Shown here in pieces: positions 27,563 through 37,800 of a stretch of DNA of 64,000 bases (its first letter is position 1; each line of letters starts with the position of its first letter). A model generated the notes under the pieces. The model made no database searches, was not told the origin of the DNA, and saw only the letters and a list, made by a program, of their open reading frames with translations. Made by a program: the position numbers and the translations under genes. Source of the DNA: Pseudochrobactrum sp. sp1633. GTDB taxonomy: Bacteria > Pseudomonadota > Alphaproteobacteria > Rhizobiales > Rhizobiaceae. Location: NCBI RefSeq assembly GCF_030376605.1, contig NZ_JARRAE010000005.1:1-64000 (forward strand), given 5' to 3'.

Positions 27563-29550
27563 GTCGCTGCTCCGCTCGCTGCTTTGACGGTTTTTCTGGC
27601 TTTTGCCGGTGCCCCAACCCGCAGACGCCGATCCATGAGCGACAACATTCCGCCCAGTATCATTGCAACAGTACCAAGCCAGATCAGCGTTACAAATGGT
27701 TTCCACCAAATGCGCACAACCATACCGCCGCCCTCAAGCGCGTCGCCCAATGCGATATAATACTGATTGACGCCACGGGTCAGAATACCAGCCTCGGTTG
27801 TCGGCATATTCCGCGCCGGATAAAAACGCTTGGCAGCCATAACCGTGCCAACTGTATTGCCGTTGCTATCCAGCAGAGTGAACGAGCCCTGATCTTCTGT
27901 GAAGTTAGAGCCTGTAAACGGTGTTTGTCCGTCATAACGTAATTGATAGCCGGAGACAGGTACGATTTCCCCTGTCTTCATGGTGACGACTTGTTCAGTC
28001 CCGAAACTGGTAACAACAACGATACCAAGCAGGGTCATACCAAGTCCCAGATGCGCAAGAGCCGTACCGAAAACGGAACGCGGCAGCCCGAGCAAACGCG
28101 GGAATGCCCGTGAAAGCTCAACTTTGCCGAAACCTGCTTTGGTCACAACATCCATCAGGCTTCCGAGCACAACCCATATGGATAAACCGATGCCGAAAGC
28201 AGCCCATACAGCGCGGGGATCGATCAGTATTAAAACCAGACCCACGCCAACCAAAGACAGGCCGAACACCCACATCAGACGTTGTGCAACCGCATAAAGA
28301 TCACCGCGCTTCCACGCCAAAAGCGGCCCGAAAGGCACAGCAGCCAGCAGCGGAATCATCAATGGCCCGAATGTCATATTAAAGAATGGTGCCCCGACGG
28401 AGATCTTGGTTCCAGTAAGTGCTTCCAGCAAAAGCGGATAGAGTGTGCCGATCAAAACAGTCGCAGTGGCTGTGCTCAGGAACAAATTATTGAGCACCAG
28501 CGCACCCTCACGCGAAACAGGCTGAAACATAGTGCCGGTAGTTAATGTCTGAGCGCGCATTGCAAACAGCGTCAAAGAACCGCCGATGAAAAACACCAGA
28601 ATAGCAAGAATGAACAGGCCGCGTCCCGGATCTGTTGCAAAGCTGTGTACAGAGGTCAAAACACCCGAACGCACGAGGAATGCACCGAGCAATGACAAGG
28701 AGAAGGTGAGCAGTGCCAGCAAAATCGTCCAGATTTTCAAAGCGCCGCGTTTTTCCATCACAATTGCGGAATGCAGCAATGCAGTACCGATCAGCCAAGG
28801 CATAAAGGATGCATTTTCAACCGGATCCCAGAACCACCAGCCACCCCAGCCCAGCTCATAATAGGCCCAATAGGAGCCCATTGAGATACCGCCGGTCAGG
28901 AAAACCCATGCAGTCAGAGTCCAGGGGCGAACCCAGCGCGCCCATGCCGCATCAATGCGCCCGTCGATCAAAGCGGCGACGGCGAATGAAAAGCAGACCG
29001 AGAAACCAACATAGCCGAGGTAAAGCAGCGGCGGATGAATGGCGAGACCAATATCCTGCAGGATCGGATTAAGATCCTGCCCCTCAATCGGCGCCGGAAT
29101 AACACGGATAAACGGATTGGATGTCAGCAGAATAAAGCTAAGAAATGCTGTGGCAATCCATGCCTGCACAGCCAGAACATTGGCACGCAAAGTATTAGGA
29201 AGATTACCGCCAAACACCGCAACCAAAGCGCTGAAGAATGTCAAAATCAGCACCCAGAGCATCATGGAGCCTTCATGATTGCCCCATACGCCGGTGATTT
29301 TAAACAGCAATGGCTTCAACGAATGAGAGTTCTCAACCACGTTGAGTACGGAGAAATCCGAGGCCACATACGCCCGTACCAGCATCGCTGATGATAATAA
29401 AACAAGTGCGAACACTGCCGCAGCGCATGGCTCGGCAACACTCATCAACCTCATATCATTACGTTTTGCCCCGATAACCGGCAGGAAGGACTGCACCAAG
29501 GCAAGAGCCAGGGCCAGCACCAATGCAAAATGTCCGATTTCAACGCTCAT
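27559..29550 (-). CDS. ccmF: Haem lyase CcmF
   Basis: CcmF (CycK) is the integral membrane core of the system I haem ligase that attaches haem to apocytochrome c. The 663-residue length and about 14-15 membrane helices fit. The WWD-type motif is present ([25 protein letters not shown], here split across about residues 230-254) together with conserved histidines in periplasmic loops. It is coupled to ccmH by a 4-bp overlap and lies about 100 bp after ccmE. Confidence 0.97.
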   Translation of the reverse strand: MSVEIGHFALVLALALALVQSFLPVIGAKRNDMRLMSVAEPCAAAVFALVLLSSAMLVRAYVASDFSVLNVVENSHSLKPLLFKITGVWGNHEGSMMLWVLILTFFSALVAVFGGNLPNTLRANVLAVQAWIATAFLSFILLTSNPFIRVIPAPIEGQDLNPILQDIGLAIHPPLLYLGYVGFSVCFSFAVAALIDGRIDAAWARWVRPWTLTAWVFLTGGISMGSYWAYYELGWGGWWFWDPVENASFMPWLIGTALLHSAIVMEKRGALKIWTILLALLTFSLSLLGAFLVRSGVLTSVHSFATDPGRGLFILAILVFFIGGSLTLFAMRAQTLTTGTMFQPVSREGALVLNNLFLSTATATVLIGTLYPLLLEALTGTKISVGAPFFNMTFGPLMIPLLAAVPFGPLLAWKRGDLYAVAQRLMWVFGLSLVGVGLVLILIDPRAVWAAFGIGLSIWVVLGSLMDVVTKAGFGKVELSRAFPRLLGLPRSVFGTALAHLGLGMTLLGIVVVTSFGTEQVVTMKTGEIVPVSGYQLRYDGQTPFTGSNFTEDQGSFTLLDSNGNTVGTVMAAKRFYPARNMPTTEAGILTRGVNQYYIALGDALEGGGMVVRIWWKPFVTLIWLGTVAMILGGMLSLMDRRLRVGAPAKARKTVKAASGAAT

Positions 29551-29653
29551 CGTTTTTTATCCTGTCTGTTGAATATTGCGCAAAACTAAGAGCCCGCAAT
29601 ACCCAGACTTTGGAATGGGAAAGTTTAAACATGGCTGGCAGCTAAATGCCGGC

Positions 29654-30157
29654 TCAGTTGCCTTCCCAGACACCTTTTTCCTTCAGACTGTCAGCGACAT
29701 CTTTAGGCATATAATTTTCATCGTGCTTGGCCAAAACATTATCAGCAATAAAAACGCCGTCAGGTGTAAACCGTCCTTCCGCCACAACACCCTGCCCTTC
29801 GCGGAACAGGTCAGGCAAAATACCTTCAAAGGTTACAGTCACCTGTTTGAGCGTATCGGTAACATCAAAACGCACATGTTTGTCCGCGCCGCGCACCACA
29901 GATCCGGCCTCTACAAGACCACCAAGACGAAAACGCGCACCGGAAGCAATATCTTCGGCAGTCACATCATCCGGCGTGCGGAAATAACGGATATCTTGAC
30001 TGAAAGCGATCAACACCAGTCCGATAGCCAGCGCCAGAACCGCCATAGCACCTGAAATTAAAATCAGGCGTTTGCGCTTGCGGTTTCGCATGACCTGAGA
30101 AACCCGTGGTTTCGGGTCTTGCACAGATGGTGATGCAGATAGCTGACTATGGGTCAC
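29654..30157 (-). CDS. ccmE: Haem chaperone CcmE
   Basis: CcmE (CycJ) covalently binds haem in the periplasm and hands it to CcmF. The 167-residue protein has one N-terminal membrane anchor (about 30-52), an OB-fold beta-barrel, and the haem-binding histidine His145 with Tyr149 in [10 protein letters not shown]. The start is a GTG that overlaps the ccmI stop (GTGA). An internal ATG at 30091 exists, but the longer form fits the family's usual length of about 165. Confidence 0.97.
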   Translation of the reverse strand: MTHSQLSASPSVQDPKPRVSQVMRNRKRKRLILISGAMAVLALAIGLVLIAFSQDIRYFRTPDDVTAEDIASGARFRLGGLVEAGSVVRGADKHVRFDVTDTLKQVTVTFEGILPDLFREGQGVVAEGRFTPDGVFIADNVLAKHDENYMPKDVADSLKEKGVWEGN

Positions 30158-31350
30158 TTCAGTACTCCTGTCGTGTCAATTCCCAACTGCGATGCAGCCT
30201 CTTTAAGCCGTTGCATATCCCCCTCCGGCAAGGCTTTCGCAGCATTACGCAGAGCCTCAGTCGCATTGTCCCGCTCGCCAAGAACAGCATAAGCACGCAG
30301 CAAACGCTCCCAGCCATCAACATCAGCCGGATTATCACGCAGCTTTTCAGCCAGACCGTCCACCATAGAGCGGATCATATCTTTACGACCCTGCTCATCC
30401 AGCGCCGCAGCAGCTTCAACATCTTCTGCCGTAGGACCACGTGGCTGCGGACCGTTATTACCAGCTGCCGGTGATGTATCTGTTTTACCGGATTTCAGAT
30501 TGGCAATTGTTTGTTCAATATCAGCGCGCCAAAGCGCGTTTTCAGGCGAGGTATTCAGAATGATCTGCAAGACGCCGATTGCATCGTCGCGCTTTCCGGC
30601 TTGCAGCAGAGCACGCGCCTTCATCAAAGGCGGACGCACATCTGTCGGCTCCAGCTTGCCTGCATCTTCAAACAGAGAAAGCGCTTCATCCGTTACACGA
30701 CCATTCGCCTTGATTGTCAGAGCTTCTCCTAGGCCGATCAGGCGATCGATATCTTTGCCCTGCAATTCCAGTGCCTTACGATAGGCATTAATGGAATCAT
30801 CCACGCGACCAATACGCAAATAAATCGGCGCAAGAATAGCCCAGCCACGACCATCTTCCGGTGAGCGGGCTAAATGCGCCTCTGCCTGTGCGATCAATTC
30901 TACCGCACTCTTATCCTGAATTGTATTGCCTTTACGCTCAGCCAATGGCTGCGAAGGCAAATCAGGCGTCCCGATTGCAGAATACAACCCCCAGCTGATG
31001 CCAGGGATAAACAGCAATACAAGAACAATAGTCCAGCGCATGTTTTTGCTAAACAGATATGTTTTTTCAGAAGTACCGGCAACCGCATCATCTCCGATCA
31101 GAGATGGACCACTCATGCGGCGATCATTTTGCAAAATGCGGCGTGATATTTCGAGACGCGCCTGCTCCGCTGACTGCTCGTCCAGCAAACCACGCGCCAG
31201 ATCAGAATCAACTTCTTTCAATTGCTGAATATAGACCGAGCGGTTCTCCTCGCCTTGCGCCGCGGACACGATGTCTTTGCGTGTCAGAGGCAGCATCACG
31301 ATAAGAATTGCAACGAAAGTTAAAAGTGCAGAAACAAGCCAAAAATCCAT
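30154..31350 (-). CDS. ccmI: Cytochrome c-type biogenesis protein CcmI
   Basis: CcmI (CycH) is an inner-membrane apocytochrome c chaperone. The 398-residue protein has two membrane helices near the N-terminus (about 2-22 and 108-127) flanking a leucine-zipper-like cytoplasmic loop. TPR repeats follow in the periplasm (for example [20 protein letters not shown] and [10 protein letters not shown]). It is the first gene of the ccmIEFH operon. The other maturation genes (ccmABCDG) are not in this window. Confidence 0.95.
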   Translation of the reverse strand: MDFWLVSALLTFVAILIVMLPLTRKDIVSAAQGEENRSVYIQQLKEVDSDLARGLLDEQSAEQARLEISRRILQNDRRMSGPSLIGDDAVAGTSEKTYLFSKNMRWTIVLVLLFIPGISWGLYSAIGTPDLPSQPLAERKGNTIQDKSAVELIAQAEAHLARSPEDGRGWAILAPIYLRIGRVDDSINAYRKALELQGKDIDRLIGLGEALTIKANGRVTDEALSLFEDAGKLEPTDVRPPLMKARALLQAGKRDDAIGVLQIILNTSPENALWRADIEQTIANLKSGKTDTSPAAGNNGPQPRGPTAEDVEAAAALDEQGRKDMIRSMVDGLAEKLRDNPADVDGWERLLRAYAVLGERDNATEALRNAAKALPEGDMQRLKEAASQLGIDTTGVLK

Positions 31351-31484
31351 GATCGGAGACTTAATCTACCTGCACAATAAAACCAACTGCCTGTTGTATA
31401 ATTATAGGCATATAGGTCATTTGGCCGCAAAGCTTTCATGCGTCAGATTGACAACACAGAGCGGTTACGAACAACAGGCAGAGA

Positions 31485-31934
31485 TCAGGTCAGCGGTGTC
31501 CAGCTGCCATCATCATTCCGGCAGGCAGTACCACGCACCAGTTGCGGTGCGCCGTCAACAGTAAAACTATGATTATATTGGCGGCAGTTCTGCGAACCAA
31601 CCTGATAAGGCTGGGCAGCGGTCACCTCTCCGGAAGCTTTTCCCGAGCGGCCCTTCCATGTGACAGCCTCACCTTTAGGCGCATATTCCAACGCTTTATA
31701 TTCGGCTTCAACAGCAGCTCTGCGGTCAGCAGGTGCAAGCTGGGTAATCGCAGCACCTAAGATACCGTTGCCCATCGGCGCAAGCACAGCATTGCTCACA
31801 GAACTGCCGGTTAAAGCACTTCCGGATGATGTACCGGATACTTTGGAGCTATTGAGTGTAGAGCAGGCTGCAAGAGTAAACAGCGGCAGAATGAAAACAA
31901 ACTTACGCAATACACTTCCGGAAGACGACTTCAT
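31485..31934 (-). CDS. Outer-membrane lipoprotein with RT0821/Lpp0805-type surface antigen domain
   Basis: The 149-residue precursor has a lipoprotein signal peptide with lipobox LAAC at Cys24. It then has a Ser/Gly-rich stretch and a C-terminal domain (about 72-149) with ALEYAPKGEAVTWKG, the C-R-x-Y-x-x-S/T core around QNCRQYNHSF, and a final RNDDGSW. This domain is the one found in 17-kDa surface antigens of Rickettsia and in many small alphaproteobacterial lipoproteins. The start is the ATG at 31934; a TTG two codons earlier is also possible. It sits between the ccm and feu genes and seems monocistronic. Confidence 0.82.
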   Translation of the reverse strand: MKSSSGSVLRKFVFILPLFTLAACSTLNSSKVSGTSSGSALTGSSVSNAVLAPMGNGILGAAITQLAPADRRAAVEAEYKALEYAPKGEAVTWKGRSGKASGEVTAAQPYQVGSQNCRQYNHSFTVDGAPQLVRGTACRNDDGSWTPLT

Positions 31935-32103
31935 GAGCAATTTAACATCCTGTCAGCAACACTTTGGGTCGCATTATGACTGTTGTCTGCACACTCTGCA
32001 ATCATTCCATTGACATCTCAACACAAAACAAAAGCCTGAAATGACTATTTTCTGTTTTGAGCCGGATAAAGAGCCTTACGATAAAACACCATAAAAGCCA
32101 GAG

Positions 32104-33519
32104 TCAGCTTTCAACAAGCGGCAAAGTAATCTGCACTGCCAGCCCGCCAAGTGATGCTTTATTCAAACTCAGGTAACCGCCATATTCCCGCACAGTATCC
32201 TGCACTATGGCAAGACCCAGCCCCGTTCCCGGCTTACTCTCATCAATGCGCTTACCGCGCTTCAAAGCTTCAGCCATTTTATCCCCAGGCAGACCTGCAC
32301 CATCATCCTCAATCACTATTTCGAATGCAGCATTCAGTTCTTCAGAGGCCAGTGTTTTTTGCGGATGGCGTAATGTCAGATGGATTTTAGATCGCCCCCA
32401 TTTGGCAGCATTTTCCATAATATTGCCAATGATTTCCTCAAGATCCTCTTTCTCACCAGCAAAAATTGCATTCTGAAACTGATTGGAAAAAGTAATCTTC
32501 AAATGCGGGTTCAGCTTTGAAGTCACACGAATCATGCGCTCCAGAACAGGCGACACAGGCGCACGAAACACAACGCTGTCACGCTGAGCGGCAACCCGCG
32601 CCCGCTGCAAATAATGCTGAATTTGCACCTGCATAGCATCACTTTGTTCAACCACAAGCTTGCCTTGCCGCCCGCCAATATTCCGCCCTTCGTTCATCAA
32701 AACAGAAAGCGGCGTCTTCAAAGAATGTGCAAGATTGCCAACCTGCGTGCGTGAACGCTCAACGATACGGTGGTTATTTTCAATCAGGGCATTCATTTCC
32801 TGAGCGAGCGGGGCAATTTCCAAAGGCAAATCCGCATCAACGCGGTTGCTTCGCCCTTCACGGATATCGGCCAATGTGCGCCGCACATGATCCAGCGGCC
32901 GCAAACCGAACAAAATAATCGCCGCATTAATCAGAATACTGCCTAAACCAAACAACCCCAGATAAAGATACAGCCGGTTGCGGAAATCACTGACTTCTTC
33001 TTTCACCTCATTCAGGTTGCCCATCACCCGAAAGCGCGCGATTTTATCCGTACTGTCGAGCACCACTTCGGTTTCAACAACCGAAAGCTCCTCATCATGA
33101 CCAGAATCGACAACATAGCTACGCATAAAGGACTGATCGAAGGGTTCCTCAGCTACAGATTTAACCGGAATATCTTTTGTCCCCAACGAGACTGAGCCAA
33201 GATGGCCCTGCACACTTGGCGATACAGGATCAACGGACCAATACCAGCCGGAATCTGCACTTGCATAACGTATCTCGCCCAGTTCCGGCCGGCCATGCAA
33301 AACACCTTCCGGTGTCAGACTAACGGCACCGACCAAACTATAAAGATGTGCGGATAACAGGCGCTGGAAACTGCGTTCTGCAGCATCCTGATAAAGCGAC
33401 TGAATGAGCGTCGCCACGACAACAAGGGCAATAATCACCCAAAAAGTCGACAGCGTTACAACGCGTAACGCCAATGAGCGTAAACCGAGGGCAAAGACCT
33501 TCCCGGAGAACAGCCGCAT
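32104..33519 (-). CDS. feuQ: Sensor histidine kinase FeuQ
   Basis: The kinase (471 residues from the ATG at 33519, one base after the feuP stop) has two membrane helices (about 24-42 and 184-206) around a periplasmic sensor of about 140 residues. It then has a HAMP-like linker and a PhoQ-type phospho-acceptor motif LAHSLKTPLSV with His265. The ATPase domain follows with NIMENAAKWG, DDGAGLPG and GTGLGLAIV. This is the FeuQ kind known from rhizobia and Brucella. In S. meliloti, FeuPQ responds to low osmolarity and controls ndvA (cyclic glucan export). An upstream ATG at 33543 would overlap feuP. Confidence 0.9.
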   Translation of the reverse strand: MRLFSGKVFALGLRSLALRVVTLSTFWVIIALVVVATLIQSLYQDAAERSFQRLLSAHLYSLVGAVSLTPEGVLHGRPELGEIRYASADSGWYWSVDPVSPSVQGHLGSVSLGTKDIPVKSVAEEPFDQSFMRSYVVDSGHDEELSVVETEVVLDSTDKIARFRVMGNLNEVKEEVSDFRNRLYLYLGLFGLGSILINAAIILFGLRPLDHVRRTLADIREGRSNRVDADLPLEIAPLAQEMNALIENNHRIVERSRTQVGNLAHSLKTPLSVLMNEGRNIGGRQGKLVVEQSDAMQVQIQHYLQRARVAAQRDSVVFRAPVSPVLERMIRVTSKLNPHLKITFSNQFQNAIFAGEKEDLEEIIGNIMENAAKWGRSKIHLTLRHPQKTLASEELNAAFEIVIEDDGAGLPGDKMAEALKRGKRIDESKPGTGLGLAIVQDTVREYGGYLSLNKASLGGLAVQITLPLVES

Positions 33520-33520
33520 C

Positions 33521-34201
33521 TCAGTCTTTGCCACCGGCATCATTATCGGAGCGAATGCGATAGCCCATGCCCCGCACTGTCTCGATCATGTCGATGCCCA
33601 TTTTCTTACGCAAGCGGCCGACAAAAACCTCAATTGTATTGGAGTCACGATCAAAATCCTGATCGTAAAGATGTTCAACCAGCTCAGTGCGGGAAATAAC
33701 TTCATCCATATGATGCATGAGATATGAGAGCAGGCGAAACTCGTGTGAAGTCAGCTTGAGAGCCGTACCATCAACAGTTGCCTTTGAGGCTTTGGTATCA
33801 AGAACCAGTTTTCCGCTCGTAATTTCTGATGAAGCATGTCCTGCCGCACGACGGATCAGTGCCCGTAATCGCGCCAGCACCTCTTCAATATGAAAAGGTT
33901 TGGCCACATAATCATCTGCCCCTGCATCAATACCGGCAACTTTATCGCTCCAGCGATCACGGGCAGTGAGCATCAGCACAGGCATAACCCGTCCTTCACG
34001 CCGCCAGCGCTCTACAACGCTGATGCCATCCATTTGCGGCAGACCAATATCAAGGATAACGGCGTCATAAGGCTCGGTATCACCCAGAAAGTGCCCCTCT
34101 TCGCCATCAAAGGCACAGTCGACAACATAATCGGCATCACGCAGAGCCTCGGCCAGCTGACGATTCAGATCCTTATCATCTTCAACGATCAGAATTCTCA
34201 T
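33521..34201 (-). CDS. feuP: Response regulator FeuP
   Basis: The 226-residue OmpR-family regulator has phospho-acceptor Asp51 (AVILDIGLPQMDG), the Lys in VAKPFHIEE, and a winged-helix output domain with LKLTSHEFRLLSYLMHH and the recognition helix IEVFVGRLRKKMG. The PhoP-like wording and the adjacent FeuQ with HSLKTPL support FeuP. The ATG at 34201 has AAAAGG upstream. It lies in an operon with the small secreted protein upstream and feuQ downstream. Confidence 0.92.
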   Translation of the reverse strand: MRILIVEDDKDLNRQLAEALRDADYVVDCAFDGEEGHFLGDTEPYDAVILDIGLPQMDGISVVERWRREGRVMPVLMLTARDRWSDKVAGIDAGADDYVAKPFHIEEVLARLRALIRRAAGHASSEITSGKLVLDTKASKATVDGTALKLTSHEFRLLSYLMHHMDEVISRTELVEHLYDQDFDRDSNTIEVFVGRLRKKMGIDMIETVRGMGYRIRSDNDAGGKD

Positions 34202-34333
34202 CAGCAAACCTTTTCAATATTTCATCAAGCAGCACAAAACACTGCCTGCCTTGCGAGCAGGCAGCACTTTTTACAGCACATTGTAAAAATGAGCAAACGG
34301 AGGAATTACTAAGCGGAACAGACCGGCCAAGTT

Positions 34334-34687
34334 TTATTTAGCCGGTACAGCAACTTCCACGCGGCGCGGACGCTCTCCGTCCCGTCCCGGAACCAGCACA
34401 ACAACGATACAAACAGGCGTACCATTCTGCACTGCGGCTGTTGCTTTGGTCAGCGTTCCGCCTTGAGCCGCAGCAACCTGCTGTCCGATAGCAGCACAAT
34501 CACCGGCAATGCGAAGAACATGTTGCTTTGAAGATGCGGTCTGCGCAAGCTGCGAACCGGCGGGTACATGCCGTTGCAATCCTGCAGCGCCCGCAGATGG
34601 AACAATGCTTGTCAAAACTGCTCCGGTCATACCGGCAAGCAGAGTAAAAGCAGCGAAAAATGTGCGAACTGGTTTCTGTGTCATCAT
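34334..34687 (-). CDS. Small secreted protein in the feuN position
   Basis: The 117-residue precursor (ATG at 34687, or the adjacent one at 34684) has a signal peptide ending near SAGAAG, leaving a periplasmic protein of about 85 residues. The mature part holds two cysteines (GDCAAIGQQVAAAQGG and TPVCIVVVLVPG), likely a disulfide, and ends in a basic beta strand (RPRRVEVAVPAK). It lies 132 bp upstream of feuP on the same strand. In S. meliloti the gene just upstream of feuP encodes FeuN, a small periplasmic inhibitor of FeuQ. Position, size and export agree, but sequence identity with FeuN was not checked. Confidence refers to the gene; the FeuN role is inference. Confidence 0.75.
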   Translation of the reverse strand: MMTQKPVRTFFAAFTLLAGMTGAVLTSIVPSAGAAGLQRHVPAGSQLAQTASSKQHVLRIAGDCAAIGQQVAAAQGGTLTKATAAVQNGTPVCIVVVLVPGRDGERPRRVEVAVPAK

Positions 34688-34858
34688 AACGCTCACTTTA
34701 ACGCTTTTTACCTGAATGTTGAATGAACAATATTGTGTATCAGACAAACAGTATCCACCTAGATTTTTCTTTCGTTAACATTAGTTTTTGAAAAACGAAA
34801 GTCTTCTCATCTGCGGCAAAGCTGCAAAATCAGGAAAAACCTGTAAATATCAAGGCTA

Positions 34859-37800
34859 TCAATAACGGAATGACAGTGTGGCTGCAGCACCTGCACCATA
34901 AGCCTGACTGACTTGTGCGACTTCAATACGCAATAAGTCGCCGCTTGATACCTGTCCGGTATAAATGAAACGTGGCTGCATCACTTCCGATTTCAGCAAC
35001 AGCGTCTCATCATTCCAGAGCTGTATCTGATATTTTTCAGTGGCCTCTCCCAGCGGAATATCTTCCCCCATCCAGTTATCTGCATCGATACGCCCGCGTC
35101 TTACCCACTCAAACACGATCTCTGCATTATTCTGCCGTTGATAACGCAGATGTACCGGACTTAAAGGTTGCAGTGCTCTCACCCCGCCAACAGAAGATTG
35201 TGTGCTGAAATATGCATCTGAAAACTCCTGCCCTGCTGATCCTGCACGCCAGTTCAGTAGTAATTCGGCATCCGACTCTTGCAGACCGGCCGGCACAACC
35301 CTGTCATCCAGCAAAACAAATGCAGCGCCGGTTTGCTTTTCGAAACGTGCGGATTCTTCTGTACCGCACTGTCCGCGCAGCAGAGTTTTTAGCCTCCAGT
35401 GCCCAGCAGAAACTTCCTCTGCCTGCAAAAATTGCAGAATCTCCCAACTTCCCTGTGCATTTTGCACCAAAGCTGTATTCGCGGCATTCAGCACCTGCCG
35501 GAGTGTCTGAGTCTGCAGTTCACCATGATAGAGACGCACGTCGAAACTCTGCTGATGCATGAGACGACCACTGGCAGCCGCTTTGAGGCCGGTTGCCAAT
35601 TCTCCCATAACAGCGGCATGGGGTACCATCGTTCGCAACTGATAATCACTGTCCTCCGGCGAACTATAGAGCGCCACTTCACGCCAAGGCTTTGCATAAC
35701 AAGCAATACGAAACTGATTATTCTGGTTTTCAACACCGGGCCACATTGGCAAATCCAGCAAATGAAACACTGGCGGCCCCGCTACATTGCTACCATCTGA
35801 GCGGGGAAGCTCCGGCATACGCGTGCGATCAGGACGACGTAGAACCGGAGCCAGCGCCACGGCTTTAACACGACGGGCAACACCATCCTCAAGGCTGACA
35901 ATTGTATAATCCCGCGTGCCTGTCACTTGCGGAAGCCGCACTCTGTCCCCCACAGTTAAGTGCACCTGTGACCACGGCAAAGAAAATGAGACTGTGCGCC
36001 GTTCCGCCCGTTTTCGCTCTAACCAGCTCTCAGCCAGCCCTCGCGCCTGCCCGTTTTCCATCGCAGCAGGCAAAGACAGGCTCTCATGCCCTGCCCTTTG
36101 CCAACCGGATTTTTGTGCCAAAGCACTGCCTGACTGATAGTCCCGCAAGGCATCGCTAAAGTAGAGCTCCGCACTGGCAGGCAGTTCTTCCGCATCCTCC
36201 AGCGTGAGTACCGGCTGGTCTTCAGCTTTTTCCTGTACAGTTTCAGACAGGAGTATCGGGTTTTGCCGCTGCGACAGACTACGAAAAACCAACCTTTGCT
36301 GAGTAGCCTCCCGCTCTGTCACCTGTTCAAAGGCGGCAACACCGAAAACATCCATCAGCGGCTCAAGCAGCGCTCTGCCGCTGACCGGACTGTCAGCAAT
36401 ATAACCGGATAAATAACCTTCAACACCACGGCAATCGGCCAGTCCGGCAAGATCAAAATCTTTAAAAAGCGCCTCAAACAGTTCATCCAGCGCCACCCCG
36501 CTCAACCGCCCGTTCAGCCAATGACCGGTCGCCCAATTCGCAGCATCTCCCCAGATATCTGCTTTCAGCGGATATTCCGGAAATGGCCGCGTATCCCATG
36601 CCCAGACATAGATCTGCTCAGGATCAAGCATCTGCGCGCCATAAACAGGGGAAACGGGATTGTGGCTGCCGGTTTTGCGCCAATAGGAGAAATGCGCCCG
36701 CAAAAAACGATCCTGCGCAATATCGCAGCGTGATCCGTCTGAAAAATAAGGCGAAGCATTTTCAGACGATTTCGGATCGGGAAACACATTAGGTTGGTTG
36801 GAGCCTTTATCAACAGCCGCACAACCAAGTTCGGTCAGCCAAAAAGGCTTGGACATCGGCTGCCATGCGGTCGGCTCGGTCAGTTCAACACCACCAACGC
36901 GATTATAATGCCGGTTCTGCCACCATGAGCACAAGTCTTTATAACGATAGACCCAAGGCTTACCCGCCAGCCCGTCCGTTATGTCACTACGCTTGCGCTG
37001 CTGCCGGTCTTCCGCAGAAGCATAATACCAGTCATAGCCCTCCCCGCCGGCAATAGCGCTTTGCAAAGCAACTTCATCATATGCAGAGACAGGAAGAGCA
37101 GGATCAATGCTGCGCTCATCACCATCACGCCAATCGCTTAGCGGCATATAATTATCAATACCGACAGAGCTAACAGCCGGATGTGCCCAGAGCGGATCAA
37201 GATGAAAAAAGACATCGCCGCTGCCATCCTGCGGGTGATAGCCAAAATACTCTGACCAGTCTGCGCCATAAGTAATTTTGCACTGCGTGCCCAACAGGTT
37301 GCGTGCCTCAGTTGCCAGATCACAGAGGCAATTCACAAAAGGAAAGCCATTTTGCGCATTGCGGCTATGGGTCAGACCACGTAACTCAGAGCCGATTAAA
37401 AAGGCATCCACGCCACCGGCACTGCCTGCAAGTTCAAGATAATGCCGGATAAAGCGCTTATAGCCCCAAGTTCCGCTTATAAAACGGGAAAGCTGTATAT
37501 CAGCTTCCGGCGTTTTATCCTGATCCAATGGCAGAGCTATTCTGCCACGCCACGGATAAGGCGGTTGAAAACCATTACCATCTAAGGCAGGCAGGGTGTT
37601 GTTTGCCGGTATATCCATCATGATAAACGGATAAAGCGTCACTTGCAGACCACGCTGTTTAGCATCTCTGATTGCATCAATCACTGAGAAATCGCTCGGT
37701 GTACCACCATAGGCTTTCTCAAAGTTATTATCTGAAATCAGGTGCGCGTCCATACGACCCACAGTGCCAACACGCCACTCACGGCTGGGGTTGCGTGCCT

